Below are positions 35,277-43,797 of a stretch of 64,000 nt of DNA, piece after piece; within the stretch, counting starts at the first letter, position 1; each line of letters begins with the position of its first letter. The stretch lies in the NCBI GenBank assembly GCA_035531075.1, contig DATKTO010000031.1, positions 124,001 to 188,000 of the forward strand. Direction: 5' to 3'. The position numbers and the translations under genes are program-made. The stretch is from 39-52-133 sp035531075 (GTDB taxonomy: Bacteria > Pseudomonadota > Gammaproteobacteria > Burkholderiales > Gallionellaceae). Below the pieces are notes generated by a model. It worked only from the letters and a program-made list of their open reading frames with translations, was not told the origin of the DNA and made no database searches.

Positions 35277-35984
35277 TCAGGCGTCCTCGTCTTGCGGTAA
35301 TTTGTCGAGCGGAATAAGGTAACCCACACCGCGTACGGTTGTGATCAGTTCTGGGTAAAGCTTGCGGCGCAGATGATGGATATGCACTTCCACCGCATTG
35401 CTTTCGATCTCTTCACCCCATGCATAAAGCTGTTCTTCCAGCCGGGTGCGCGACAGAACTTTTCCGGCATTGAGCATCAGCGCGTGCAGCAGCGCGAATT
35501 CGCGCGATGACAGCTCAATCTGCTTGTCGCGATACAGTACGCGATGGGCGGCGGGGTCCAGCCTGACCCCGGTTACTTGCAGCATCGGTTCGGCGTTGCC
35601 GCTGGCGCGGCGTACCAGCGCGCGCAGGCGCGCAGCGAGTTCGCCCATGTCAAAGGGCTTGGCAAGATAGTCGTCCGCACCGGCATCCAGCCCCCTGATG
35701 CGGTCGTCCACCGTATCCATGGCAGTGAGGATTAGTACTGGAGTCGATTGATTTGATTTAATATTATTCAATTGATGGCGGCTGCGCATGCGGCGCAGCA
35801 CTTCCAGCCCGGACAGGCGCGGCAGGCCAAGATCCAGCACAACCGCAGCATATGGTTCGGTGGCGAGCGCTTGTTCTGCCGCCACGCCATCTTTCATCCA
35901 GTCCACGGCATAGCCGGCCTGCTTCAGGCCGGCCTGGATCGCATCGCCCAGCAGGGCGTCATCTTCAACCACCAGTACGCGCAT
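35277..35984 (-). CDS. QseB-like OmpR-family response regulator
   Basis: 235 residues. Receiver domain with acidic pair E7-D8-D9, phosphoacceptor Asp in AAVVLDLGLPRL near 51 and Lys in YLAKPFDMGEL near 110; a C-terminal OmpR/PhoB winged helix. It starts 22 bp after the cytochrome b gene, so it is part of the same transcript. The operon promoter has an exact CTTAAG-N5-CTTAAG box, the site type bound by QseB/PmrA regulators, suggesting autoregulation. Confidence 0.9.
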   Translation of the reverse strand: MRVLVVEDDALLGDAIQAGLKQAGYAVDWMKDGVAAEQALATEPYAAVVLDLGLPRLSGLEVLRRMRSRHQLNNIKSNQSTPVLILTAMDTVDDRIRGLDAGADDYLAKPFDMGELAARLRALVRRASGNAEPMLQVTGVRLDPAAHRVLYRDKQIELSSREFALLHALMLNAGKVLSRTRLEEQLYAWGEEIESNAVEVHIHHLRRKLYPELITTVRGVGYLIPLDKLPQDEDA

Positions 35985-36006
35985 CTTCCGCCCGTGTAAA
36001 TGTTAT

Positions 36007-36672
36007 TTAGTCATCATGTGGATGTTGTTCAGGTGCTGTATCCGCAGCTGGCGTAATTAGTCCAGTGGCCGGGTAGCCAACCCAGAATGCCAGCACAGCG
36101 GCCAGTATGACGGCCCCCAGCCAGAAATAAGGGCGACTGATGGCTTCATCCGGTTTGGCGCTTTTGAAACCGGTGATCATGGAGCGCACCAGATTTTCAC
36201 GGTGCAGCACGCTGCTCACAATCACGCCCGCGATGTGGATCAATACGACCGCCAGCATCGCATTGGAAACAATTTCATGCAGTTCCTCCAGCGCATCGCC
36301 GCCAACATCCTGGAATACCATAACGCCAGTGACACCGGTCGCGATGCCTAGCCCCAGCAGCAGCCAGATCGCCACGCTGCCCAGTGGATTGTGTCCGACA
36401 TAATGCGCGGGTTTGCCTTTTAGCAGCGAGAAAAAATAGGCTGCAATTTCGCCGGACCTGAACAGGAAGGAGCGGAACTGCGCATACCGTGTACCGAAAA
36501 ATCCCCACAGCAGCCTGAAAGCAATCAGAGCCAGCAGGGTGTAGCCGAGTACTACATGAATGTCGCGGTTACGCTCCGATTCGGCGGTGAGATAAGCGCC
36601 AATAAATGACAGCGCAAGCAGCCAGTGGAAAACCCTGGTCGGTACATCCCAGACTAAAATACGTTTAAGCAT
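36007..36672 (-). CDS. Cytochrome b561-type membrane protein
   Basis: 221 residues with about four or five membrane helices. Conserved histidines for b hemes occur in RVFHWLLALSF near the N-terminus, KPAHYVGHNPLGS and VLIHIAGVIVSSVLH. It would pass electrons between the quinone pool and the periplasmic c-type cytochromes encoded just upstream. In Rhodobacter, SHP and DHC genes are likewise accompanied by a cytochrome b. Spacing to the diheme cytochrome gene is 11 bp. Confidence 0.88.
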   Translation of the reverse strand: MLKRILVWDVPTRVFHWLLALSFIGAYLTAESERNRDIHVVLGYTLLALIAFRLLWGFFGTRYAQFRSFLFRSGEIAAYFFSLLKGKPAHYVGHNPLGSVAIWLLLGLGIATGVTGVMVFQDVGGDALEELHEIVSNAMLAVVLIHIAGVIVSSVLHRENLVRSMITGFKSAKPDEAISRPYFWLGAVILAAVLAFWVGYPATGLITPAADTAPEQHPHDD

Positions 36673-36683
36673 GATGTACTCCT

Positions 36684-37241
36684 TTATTTAGGTATTCTGA
36701 TATCGCGCTCATTGAAATTGCCGCGCTCTGCTTGGAGGTGGCAAGCCGTGCAGTTGGCGGGGCTTTTCACCTGCGGATTTTTCCACACCGACGGTGAAAT
36801 TTCATCGGTATCGTGCTTGCGCTTGAACCATGCGCTTTCGGTGATACGCAGCGGCGCAGTCGGCGCGCTCCAGCGGTTGGAACTGTTTTTCACCAGAAAG
36901 CCGGTGATTTCCCGGCTGTCCTGCGCGTCCAGTGAGGCATCCGAGCCGAAGTGCCTGTCCAGGCTGTCCATCACCTTGCGCCAGGACTCTGCGGGCAACA
37001 GTCCCGGAGCATAGGCGATGTGGCAGGACGAACACTCCTGCTGGTATTTGGCGTTGGTCTGTGCAGGCTGTACCGGCTTGCCGCGATTTTCGCCGCCATA
37101 TTTCCCACTGCTTTTTGCAGCGTGTCTGTCGCCGTTTCTTTCATCGTGATCATCTTCGGCCTGGGCAGCAGTTATGGTAACGCCGGATAGCAGTAAAATA
37201 AATGCAAGCGCCCGTGTTGTTTTGGCATTATTGGATAACAT
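36684..37241 (-). CDS. Diheme cytochrome c (DHC-like)
   Basis: 185 residues. Signal peptide (LAFILLLSGVTITAAQA), then two heme sites: CSSCH near residue 72 and CTACH near 167. The TAEE-poor linker and WxxxMDSLDRHFGSDASLD region match the diheme cytochrome c partner of SHP. It probably carries electrons in the periplasm from the cytochrome b to SHP. It lies 11 bp after the SHP-like gene. Confidence 0.9.
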   Translation of the reverse strand: MLSNNAKTTRALAFILLLSGVTITAAQAEDDHDERNGDRHAAKSSGKYGGENRGKPVQPAQTNAKYQQECSSCHIAYAPGLLPAESWRKVMDSLDRHFGSDASLDAQDSREITGFLVKNSSNRWSAPTAPLRITESAWFKRKHDTDEISPSVWKNPQVKSPANCTACHLQAERGNFNERDIRIPK

Positions 37242-37252
37242 GAGAGCTCCCC

Positions 37253-37672
37253 TTATTTTTTTAAGCTCAGCAGATAGGCAAGCACGTCACCCTTTTCCTG
37301 TGCGGTGCACACACGGTCAAGCACATCGTTGCAATTGCGCTTGAACCATTTCTCCACTTTTTTCGGATTGGTGAATCTTTCTGCATTGGCTGACGGGGCA
37401 AGCGGCTCGATGACTTTGCCGGTTTTTGCATGTCTGCCCAGCGCGGCGGGATTTTCGGTATGGCAGGAAGAGCAACTCCATTCGTTGCCATGCCTGGCCT
37501 TGAAAAAACTTTCGCCGCGTGTGCTGGAGAACCCCTGGAAACCGGGTGCAGCCGCCGCTTCCTGTTGCAGGGACGACAGCATCTCGCTGGGCGTTTCTGC
37601 CCAGGCAGGTTGTGCCACCAATCCTGCTGCCGCAATAAGCGCCAAACCCGATGTATAAAATCTGCGTAACAT
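37253..37672 (-). CDS. SHP-like monoheme cytochrome c (DUF1924)
   Basis: 139 residues. Signal peptide to about residue 25 (QPAWA), one heme site CSSCH near 67, and FKRNCNDVLDRVCTAQE near 110-126, with the Asn and disulfide-type cysteines expected in Sphaeroides heme protein. SHP binds O2 and NO through a replaceable Asn ligand; its cell role is unsettled. First gene of the operon, with a QseB/PmrA-type box about 50 bp upstream of the start. Confidence 0.87.
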   Translation of the reverse strand: MLRRFYTSGLALIAAAGLVAQPAWAETPSEMLSSLQQEAAAAPGFQGFSSTRGESFFKARHGNEWSCSSCHTENPAALGRHAKTGKVIEPLAPSANAERFTNPKKVEKWFKRNCNDVLDRVCTAQEKGDVLAYLLSLKK

Positions 37673-37720
37673 TTTGACCTCCTGAGTTGAACTGCGATGG
37701 GTACAGGATAGAAGGGCAAG

Positions 37721-37737
37721 CTTAAGGCAAGCTTAAG
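37721..37737 (-). promoter_or_regulatory. CTTAAG-N5-CTTAAG box (QseB/PmrA type)
   Basis: Two perfect CTTAAG hexamers separated by GCAAG, 49-65 bp upstream of the SHP-like start. This exact spacing is the known recognition pattern of QseB and PmrA regulators. The element is within a GGCAAGCTTAA direct repeat. The regulator is probably the QseB-like protein encoded at the end of the same operon. Confidence 0.75.
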
Positions 37738-37824
37738 AAAAAAAATATTTTGGAGTGTATATTTGACGCCAAAGATGTTGTCTGATTTTTTTTGCATGTT
37801 GCGTGCTGTAGTCGATTGCGCTGC

Positions 37825-38292
37825 TCAATTCCATTGGCGGAAGGTCAGTCCAATCAAAAAGCCCATCAGAAAATCATTGTTACATTCACGGTAGTGCTTG
37901 TGCCCCGGCTTCCTGAATATTGCGCTAAGCTCGTTTTTGTTGACTTCATAATCGGCCAGGGACATCAGTTCTATTAAATCGTCCTCTTTCAAGTCGAAAG
38001 CGATCCTGAGCTTTTTGAATATGATGTTGTTTGTAAGCGGTGGAAAGATCGCTTTTCCCTGAACAGGATTCTGTTCGCTCTTGCCGCGCCGCTTGGTGAT
38101 CAATCCGTCCAGGAAAAGGATTACGAGATTGTCAGTGCAATTAATATATCCCGCTTCGTCTTCCTCTTTCAGGAGGTTTGAGACGCTAGCCTGGTCGATT
38201 TTGTGTTCGGCAAGTTTGAAAATATCCACTATGTTTGCGTTGCTCAAATCTAGCACATGCCGCATGCTGCGTAATACATCGTTATTAGTCAC
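37825..38292 (-). CDS. DUF1456 (YehS-like) protein
   Basis: 155 residues with two tandem helical repeats: NDVLRSMRHVLDLSNANIVDIFKLAEHKI (4-32) and NIIFKKLRIAFDLKEDDLIELMSLADYEV (88-116). This matches the YehS family, a small cytoplasmic protein of unknown function. It is divergent to nothing close and stands alone. Confidence 0.8.
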   Translation of the reverse strand: MTNNDVLRSMRHVLDLSNANIVDIFKLAEHKIDQASVSNLLKEEDEAGYINCTDNLVILFLDGLITKRRGKSEQNPVQGKAIFPPLTNNIIFKKLRIAFDLKEDDLIELMSLADYEVNKNELSAIFRKPGHKHYRECNNDFLMGFLIGLTFRQWN

Positions 38293-38607
38293 TATTTCTC
38301 CACGCTTTATTGGAATTCTGGAACCTTGGGGTCACTTTTCTCAAGCCGCTTCTTCATTCCCGCACCCATTAAACAGACAGGTTCCGATGCTGTCAATACG
38401 AATGCGTGCATGAAAACTGATGACGGAGTCAGGTTTATAAATGCACAGGCAATAATCCAGCTCCGTAAATTAGTGAATTGCTTAAAACCACATGATAAAC
38501 ACTGATATTTTGTTGTTGCATAAACCACCTGTTCATGACTATTATTCGGGTTCCCCATCATCCACGAAGATGGTGGATTCGAATAAAAATACGCAAAGGA
38601 GACATGC
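38293..38607. other. 315-bp upstream region of the microprotein operon
   Basis: AT-rich interval between the DUF1456 start and the microprotein. It probably holds the promoters for both divergent units; I see no convincing protein gene. Just before the microprotein is AAAGGAGACATGC, a strong ribosome-binding site. Confidence 0.4.
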
Positions 38608-38706
38608 ATGCAAAATCCGTTAGATTCACTTTGGGGTACCGTTATTTCGGGGTTCGTTCTGGCCCTGGTTTTGTTTATGGTTGTTACTAAAATTATAGGG
38701 GTATAA
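38608..38706 (+). CDS. 32-residue single-helix membrane microprotein
   Basis: ATG at 38608 with AAAGGAG eight bases upstream and TAA at 38704-38706; the next gene starts 3 bp later. The peptide begins MQNPLDSLWG and then has one hydrophobic helix of about 22 residues (ISGFVLALVLFMVVTKIIG). Spacing and a strong ribosome-binding site make it a real gene despite its size. It is likely a small subunit or partner of the PuuD-like membrane protein, comparable to the tiny accessory subunits of oxidases, but this is inference. Confidence 0.75.
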   Translation: MQNPLDSLWGTVISGFVLALVLFMVVTKIIGV

Positions 38707-38709
38707 AAA

Positions 38710-39198
38710 ATGGAATTTTTGCCAGGATTAGAACGTTGGTTTCACCTGATGGCCGGTGTGATGTGGATCGGTTTGCTTTACTACTTCAATTTCGTTCAGG
38801 TCGCAGCGATGAAGGCTGCAACCGCTGACAATACCGCTGCCGGAATCAGCAAGCACGTTGCTCCACGCGCTTTGCTGTTCTTCCGTTGGGCTGCGGTTGT
38901 GACATGGCTGACTGGTGCAGGCTTGTTGGGTGCGCATTTTGTAGATGCATTCACCTTCAAGCCAGGTTATGCGCTTATCGGCATGGGCTCATGGTTGGGC
39001 ACGATCATGCTGATTAACGTCTGGACACTGATCTGGCGCAATCAGAAGAAGATTCTGGGTATGGTTCCGGCAACTGATGCAGAGAAGGTTACTGCTCGTC
39101 GCGTTGCCTTCCTCGCATCTCGCACCAACACCATGCTGTCCATCGCGATGCTGCTTTTTATGGCAGCCGGTGCACACAGCGGGCAGTTCGGCTTCTAA
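38710..39198 (+). CDS. PuuD-like (urate hydroxylase N-terminal domain) membrane protein
   Basis: 162 residues with four predicted membrane helices: GLERWFHLMAGVMWIGLLYYFNFVQ (5-29), ALLFFRWAAVVTWLTGAGLLGAHFV, LIGMGSWLGTIMLINVWTLIW and MLSIAMLLFMAAG. WFHLMAGVMWIGLLYYFN and the His/Trp pattern match the membrane domain of PuuD, without its cytochrome c domain. It might hold heme b; a role in urate degradation is not supported by context. Translationally coupled to the microprotein and followed by a strong terminator. Confidence 0.75.
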   Translation: MEFLPGLERWFHLMAGVMWIGLLYYFNFVQVAAMKAATADNTAAGISKHVAPRALLFFRWAAVVTWLTGAGLLGAHFVDAFTFKPGYALIGMGSWLGTIMLINVWTLIWRNQKKILGMVPATDAEKVTARRVAFLASRTNTMLSIAMLLFMAAGAHSGQFGF

Positions 39199-39244
39199 TA
39201 CCAGGCGGAACAAGAAGCAGATCCGGATTTAAGAAAAACCGTAC

Positions 39245-39270
39245 AACGGCGACGCAAGTCGCCGTTTTTA
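39245..39270 (+). terminator. Rho-independent terminator after the PuuD-like gene
   Basis: AACGGCGAC-GCAA-GTCGCCGTT, a perfect 9-bp stem with tetraloop followed by a T-rich run, 46 bp after the stop codon. Confidence 0.9.
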
Positions 39271-39376
39271 TTTGTGCTGGATGGAGGATTAATTTTCAGG
39301 CAGCCGCTTGAGTATGCCTGTGCAGATTGCCAGGGATCTGTGTTTATCTCCGGCTCTGCGTAAGCATGGCAAGTAA

Positions 39377-40966
39377 TCATGCAGCGGCCGACAGATTAAA
39401 TTGGCCCACTGCTTCATGCAATGTTCTGGAGGTCTGTACCAGCTCCATCATCGCATTGCGGGCACGTTCTATATCATTGGCTGTGGATGCGGTTATGGTT
39501 GCCACCGTATCGATATTGGCAGCTATTTCCGTACCTACAGCCGATTGCTCCTCTGTCGCCGTTGCAATCTGGCGCATGATTTCGGTAACCAGATACACAG
39601 AGCGGTCAATTTTTTCAAGAACTTGCCCCATTTTTTCGCCATGGCGCACGCCCTGGCTTACTTCATCGCTAGCCTGTGTCATTGCTTCAGTAGCCAGCAT
39701 GGTGCCGGCCTGTATCACCTTGACGATGTTTGCTATATCAGTGGTCGAGGAGGCAGTTCGTTCGGCGAGCTTTCTGACTTCGTCGGCGACGACAGCGAAT
39801 CCTCGCCCCTGTTCGCCGGCGCGTGCAGCTTCAATTGCGGCATTCAGAGCCAGCAGGTTGGTTTGTTCGGCAATTTCCTTGATCATGTTACTCACTGTTC
39901 CTATGCGAAGCAGCGAAGAGCTCAGTTCACTGATGGTAACCGCAGAAGAGCTGACTGTTGCATGAATGCGTGCCAGAGCGGCAATGGTGCTGCGGCCGGT
40001 CTCTGTGCCCGTTTTGACCAGCCCCATTGCTTCATTGCTCGCGCCTGCAGCAGAGGATGCGTTACCCGCGATTTCCCGGATGGTGATGCCCATCTCGTCA
40101 ACGGCGCTGCTGACTTTGAATACCTTGTCAGACTGTGCCTTGGCATTGGACGTCACCGTTGTCGTCATCGCGCTGATGTCGTGGGCGGTTTTTTTTGTTT
40201 GATCTGCCGACATATGCACATCGCGCAAAATGCTTTCGAACCGCGCTATAAACCGGTTGATGGTTTTAGCCATCTGGCTGATTTCATCGTTATTTGCGGC
40301 AGGCAAGCGGCGGCTTAAATCGCCGCGATGCAGATGATCAACTACACGGGAAATATCTTCTACCCGTTTCTGCAGTCTGCGATTGAAGAATAGCTGGAAC
40401 AGGGTAACGATAACTCCCGCCAGAATCAGTGGTACAAGCACAATCCAGAGAACCTGGGCCATGTCGGATTTTATCTTTTTACCGAATGCACTTTCTTCAG
40501 AACTGTTCTTTGCCAGCATTGCGTCAAGATCGGTGACCATTGGCTCCAGGGTGGCTTTGAATAGTGCATCCGGAATCTGCAGGGCATCAGCCGGACTATC
40601 TGACGCAATGTTTATTGCGCCGTAAAAACCTTTTGCGTATACATCCCATGCCTTGACTATTGTGGCTATTTGACTAAGCGCATCATTGTCTGCAGACAGG
40701 CTGATGACCAGGTGGTGCAATTCATGTATGTGTTCATCAGTTTTCTGCAACCTGTCCTTCGTATCCGGTAGAATTGGATCGGCTCTGGCGATGGCGAGCG
40801 ATGTTGCCTTGATTTCGAGCAGGCTTTTGTCAATGATTTGCGTGGACTGATATTGGTCAAACTCGCGTCGCAACAGATTCAGATTTATCGTGACAATAAT
40901 GATGACGAGGAGGAGGCCTGCAATGGTCGCCATGGTCATGATGCGCAATTGATTTTGAAGTGTCAT
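39377..40966 (-). CDS. Methyl-accepting chemotaxis protein with periplasmic helical sensor domain
   Basis: 529 residues. Membrane helix about 10-30, periplasmic four-helix-bundle-like region about 31-175, second helix about 176-198, HAMP (RRLQKRVEDISRVVDHLHRGDLSRRL), then the signalling domain with tip EQTNLLALNAAIEAARAGEQ. Ends LSAAA without a CheR-binding pentapeptide. No chemotaxis kinase genes are nearby. Transcribed alone. Confidence 0.92.
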   Translation of the reverse strand: MTLQNQLRIMTMATIAGLLLVIIIVTINLNLLRREFDQYQSTQIIDKSLLEIKATSLAIARADPILPDTKDRLQKTDEHIHELHHLVISLSADNDALSQIATIVKAWDVYAKGFYGAINIASDSPADALQIPDALFKATLEPMVTDLDAMLAKNSSEESAFGKKIKSDMAQVLWIVLVPLILAGVIVTLFQLFFNRRLQKRVEDISRVVDHLHRGDLSRRLPAANNDEISQMAKTINRFIARFESILRDVHMSADQTKKTAHDISAMTTTVTSNAKAQSDKVFKVSSAVDEMGITIREIAGNASSAAGASNEAMGLVKTGTETGRSTIAALARIHATVSSSAVTISELSSSLLRIGTVSNMIKEIAEQTNLLALNAAIEAARAGEQGRGFAVVADEVRKLAERTASSTTDIANIVKVIQAGTMLATEAMTQASDEVSQGVRHGEKMGQVLEKIDRSVYLVTEIMRQIATATEEQSAVGTEIAANIDTVATITASTANDIERARNAMMELVQTSRTLHEAVGQFNLSAAA

Positions 40967-41237
40967 ATTCCCGTTTGAAGTAAGTTTTGTCGTTTATGGG
41001 CAGGGTGGCGCGGCGGTAGCTGGCGTTATAGGCCCGATCCCTGGAATTGATTGTCGTCTAATTGTGTTACACAATTGTTGCAGTTTGCCGCGACTCGCCG
41101 CAGCGCTTGCATCACCAGCCGCCAGCCCCACAATGCACGCGGGGTAGGAGGGCGCAAGCAGGCGAATGTGCGCCCCGCAGCCTGCAAAAAAAATCGGATA
41201 TGCAGTAAAAAATGAATAAATTCAGAATATTGATTGC

Positions 41238-42239
41238 ATGAGAGCCACAGTGTCAGGTGCGCGAATATTGTTGGCTCTTGCCTTGATGGCCCCAGTCTTT
41301 TGTGCTGCCGGCGACGAACTGATGCAGTGTGCAAGCCAGACTGACGATCAGGAGCGGCTGAAATGCTATGACGCTGCTCAGGCCGGTGCCATTGCAGCAG
41401 CGGCAACACGCAGCTACCTCACGCGAACATGGGATCTGGATAACCGGGATGATGAATTGTTGGGAGACAGTCAGTCTCCGCTCAGGCCACACCGGATTTC
41501 CTATTTGATTGTGCGCCGAAGCGGCGAGGCAAATGCGCAACCGTACTCTCCCACACATGCTGCAGCCGTTGCTCCCCTGGATATTGAGATCACCGAGCTG
41601 AAATTTCAGTTCAGCCAGAAAGCAAAGGTATTGAATCCGGTAAAGATTAATTTTTTGGGATTGACCGGATTTCGCCTCTGGGCGGCATATACCCAGCAAT
41701 CAAACTGGCAGGCATTTAATGCCGGCAACTCATCACCGTTCCGTGAAACCAATTACGAACCCGAATTGATGGTCACGTTCAGCACGGGCAATCAATACGG
41801 CTTGAAACTCATCAATCTGGGGTATGTGCATGAATCCAATGGCCGCGATTTAACTGGCTCGCGCAGCTGGAATCGCACCTATGTGCAAGGCGGATGGGAA
41901 ACCGACACATTGTCTTTGATGCTGCGGGGCTGGTGGCGCATACCCGAAAATATCGCAAATGATGACAATCCGGATATCGAGGAATACGTCGGCCGGGCTG
42001 AAGCGACATTGCGCTGGGAACCGCTGGATCGCAGTCAGGTGGTTGATCTGACCCTGCGCAACAATCTCAGATCAGGCGAGAACCGTGGCTTTGTGCAGGT
42101 GGATTGGGCCACCCCAGTTACAGTGAGCAAGTCGACCAAGCTGCATATTCAGTTCACTTCCGGTTATGGCGAAAGCCTGATTGACTATAATTTCTTACAG
42201 ACAACGCTGGGCTTGGGCGTTTCATTCCGCGACTGGTAA
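41238..42239 (+). CDS. pldA: Outer membrane phospholipase A (PldA)
   Basis: 333 residues with a signal peptide (ILLALALMAPVFCAAG). The active-site motif YVHESNGRD near residue 197 provides the His and Ser of the His-Ser-Asn triad, with a following Asn in SWNRTYVQ. The mature barrel ends in aromatic W, as outer-membrane barrels do. It hydrolyses phospholipids that appear in the outer leaflet, as a dimer activated by calcium. Monocistronic. Confidence 0.9.
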   Translation: MRATVSGARILLALALMAPVFCAAGDELMQCASQTDDQERLKCYDAAQAGAIAAAATRSYLTRTWDLDNRDDELLGDSQSPLRPHRISYLIVRRSGEANAQPYSPTHAAAVAPLDIEITELKFQFSQKAKVLNPVKINFLGLTGFRLWAAYTQQSNWQAFNAGNSSPFRETNYEPELMVTFSTGNQYGLKLINLGYVHESNGRDLTGSRSWNRTYVQGGWETDTLSLMLRGWWRIPENIANDDNPDIEEYVGRAEATLRWEPLDRSQVVDLTLRNNLRSGENRGFVQVDWATPVTVSKSTKLHIQFTSGYGESLIDYNFLQTTLGLGVSFRDW

Positions 42240-42310
42240 AGCTGATCACAGCAGAACTTGTGCCCAGGGTCACCGCTTCGTGGGTTACTACCAGGTCAGA
42301 AGCAGGACTC

Positions 42311-42361
42311 GTAGGGTGCATCCCACGCACCACAGGCATTGGTGCATGGGACGCACCCTAC
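42311..42361. repeat. GTAGGGTGCATCCCACGC palindromic repeat
   Basis: Inverted repeat: GTAGGGTGC(A)TCCCACGCACC pairs with GGTGCATGGGACGCACCCTAC across a short CACAGGCATT loop. It lies between pldA and proB, which converge, so it may end both transcripts. Confidence 0.8.
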
Positions 42362-42418
42362 GATAGTTGTCGTTGTATTGAAACAACTATGAAATAAATT
42401 GGGATGAAACAGGCTTGC

Positions 42419-42509
42419 CTGCACCGCAACCTGGTATTGCTAAAGCAACAGATTGTGGCTGCGGCCACCGCTACGCGGTTTAACTTGCTCTGCAAGTTAG
42501 CCTTCACCG
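42419..42509 (-). repeat. Multi-hairpin element with a short copy of the proB 3' end
   Basis: Directly after proB. Hairpins read on the plus strand: GGC-TGCG-GCC (42457-42466), CCGC-TAC-GCGG (42468-42478), AACTTGC-TCT-GCAAGTT (42482-42498), then TTAGCCTTCACCG. Before them, 42440-42458 gives on the minus strand NLLL-stop, resembling the NLVLL-stop of proB. A related element follows argF at 52849-52969. Confidence 0.6.
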
Positions 42510-42541
42510 CAATCTCGTGTTGCTAAAGCAACACGAGATTG
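42510..42541 (-). terminator. Perfect 15-bp inverted repeat over the proB stop codon
   Basis: CAATCTCGTGTTGCT and AGCAACACGAGATTG are separated by two bases. The left arm and loop cover the stop codon and first bases beyond; the right arm is the last five proB codons. No T tract follows, so it is more likely a stability or recombination structure than a classical terminator. Confidence 0.6.
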
Positions 42542-43641
42542 TCTCGATGAATGAGCTCGGGTTCGTCTACGTAGCCGAGGATGGCTTCGATCTCGCTGCT
42601 GGCATGGCGTGCGATGCGACGCGCTTCGCTGGCGTTGTAGTTGATCAGGCCGCGCGCAATGTCGTGGCCGCTGTTATCCAGGATTGCCACCACGGCACCG
42701 CGCTGAAATTCCCCTGAAACTGCACTGACGCCTATGGACAGCAGGCTCTTGCCTTCATTGCGCAAGGCGTGCACGGCACCCGCATCCAGCATGATTTTGC
42801 CGACGACTTGCAGGTGATCTGCCAGCCATTGCTTGCGTGCATCCAGCCCCATTTGCTGGGCGGTGAGCAGGGTGCCTATGCTTTCACCCTGCATCAGGCG
42901 CGGCATCACGTTGGGCTCGTGGCCGGAGGCAATGGCGGTGTGGGCGCCGCTGCGCGCAGCGCGTTTGGCCGCCAAAATTTTGGTGAGCATGCCGCCGCGG
43001 CCGATAGAGCTGCCGGCGCCGCCTGCCATGGCTTCCAGTTTTACATCGCCTGCTTCGGCAAGGCTGACCAGCGTGGCACTGGGATCCTTGCGCGGATCTG
43101 CGGTATAGAGGCCGGTCTGGTCGGTAAGAATGACCAGCACGTCGGCCTCGATCAGGTTGGCAACGAGTGCGCCCAGCGTGTCGTTGTCGCCGAACTTGAT
43201 TTCATCGGTCACGACGGTGTCGTTTTCGTTGATGATGGGGATGACGCCAAGGGTGAGCAGGGTGCGCAGGGTGGAGCGGGCGTTGAGGTAACGCTCGCGG
43301 TCGGTGAGGTCGGCATGGGTGAGGAGGACCTGTGCGGTGCGCAGCTCGTGCGCGATGAAGCAGCTTTCATAGACATGCACCAGGCCCATCTGCCCCACTG
43401 CAGCAGCGGCCTGCAGTTCATGCACTGCGCTGGGGCGCACCTTCCAGCCCAAACGCTGCATGCCTTCGGCAATCGCACCCGAGGAAACAACGACAACTTC
43501 AAGCCCCGACTTGCGCAGCACGGCGATTTGTTGCGCCCAGTTGCTGATCGCTTTTCTGTCCAGCCCTTCACCCTGGTTGGTAACGAGGCTGCTGCCTACT
43601 TTGACGACGATGCGTCTGGCTTGGGTTAAGACGGTTTGCAT
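42523..43641 (-). CDS. proB: Glutamate 5-kinase
   Basis: 372 residues. N-terminal amino-acid kinase domain (VVKVGSSLVTNQGEGLD at 12-28, VSSGAI near 54, NENDTV near 139, GGMLTKI near 219) and a C-terminal PUA domain (about 280-360). It phosphorylates glutamate, the first step of proline synthesis. Transcribed after obg with a 156-bp gap that includes a palindromic repeat. The last codons are in a perfect hairpin. Confidence 0.95.
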   Translation of the reverse strand: MQTVLTQARRIVVKVGSSLVTNQGEGLDRKAISNWAQQIAVLRKSGLEVVVVSSGAIAEGMQRLGWKVRPSAVHELQAAAAVGQMGLVHVYESCFIAHELRTAQVLLTHADLTDRERYLNARSTLRTLLTLGVIPIINENDTVVTDEIKFGDNDTLGALVANLIEADVLVILTDQTGLYTADPRKDPSATLVSLAEAGDVKLEAMAGGAGSSIGRGGMLTKILAAKRAARSGAHTAIASGHEPNVMPRLMQGESIGTLLTAQQMGLDARKQWLADHLQVVGKIMLDAGAVHALRNEGKSLLSIGVSAVSGEFQRGAVVAILDNSGHDIARGLINYNASEARRIARHASSEIEAILGYVDEPELIHRDNLVLL

Positions 43642-43717
43642 GTGTATTAAAAATCCTATAAATCGCTTACGGGATATCCGCTTATTCCATTTTTATTTAA
43701 GAGCATGAACAATTGAC

Positions 43718-43768
43718 GTAGGGTGTGTCCCACGCACCTCTGTATTTGGTGCGTGGGACGCACCCTAC
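43718..43768. repeat. GTAGGGTGTGTCCCACGC palindromic repeat
   Basis: Inverted repeat GTAGGGTGTGTCCCACGCACC / GGTGCGTGGGACGCACCCTAC around TCTGTATTT, between obg and proB. Same family as 42311-42361. Confidence 0.8.
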
Positions 43769-43797
43769 GATATTCCGCTTCTTATCTGTAATTGGAA

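Noticed and set aside
38710..39198. Urate hydroxylase
   Set aside because: Only the membrane domain is present and no purine-degradation genes are near; the PuuD name indicates similarity, not function.
42457..42509. Integron attC site (GTTTAAC and GTTAGCC around a hairpin)
   Set aside because: The GTTTAAC/GTTAGCC boxes are only 11 bases apart, the second does not fit GTTRRRY, the argF copy does not keep them, and no integrase or cassette array is present.
42419..42541. CRISPR array from repeated CACCGCAA...GCAACA units
   Set aside because: Only two diverged copies, no spacers of constant length and no cas genes.
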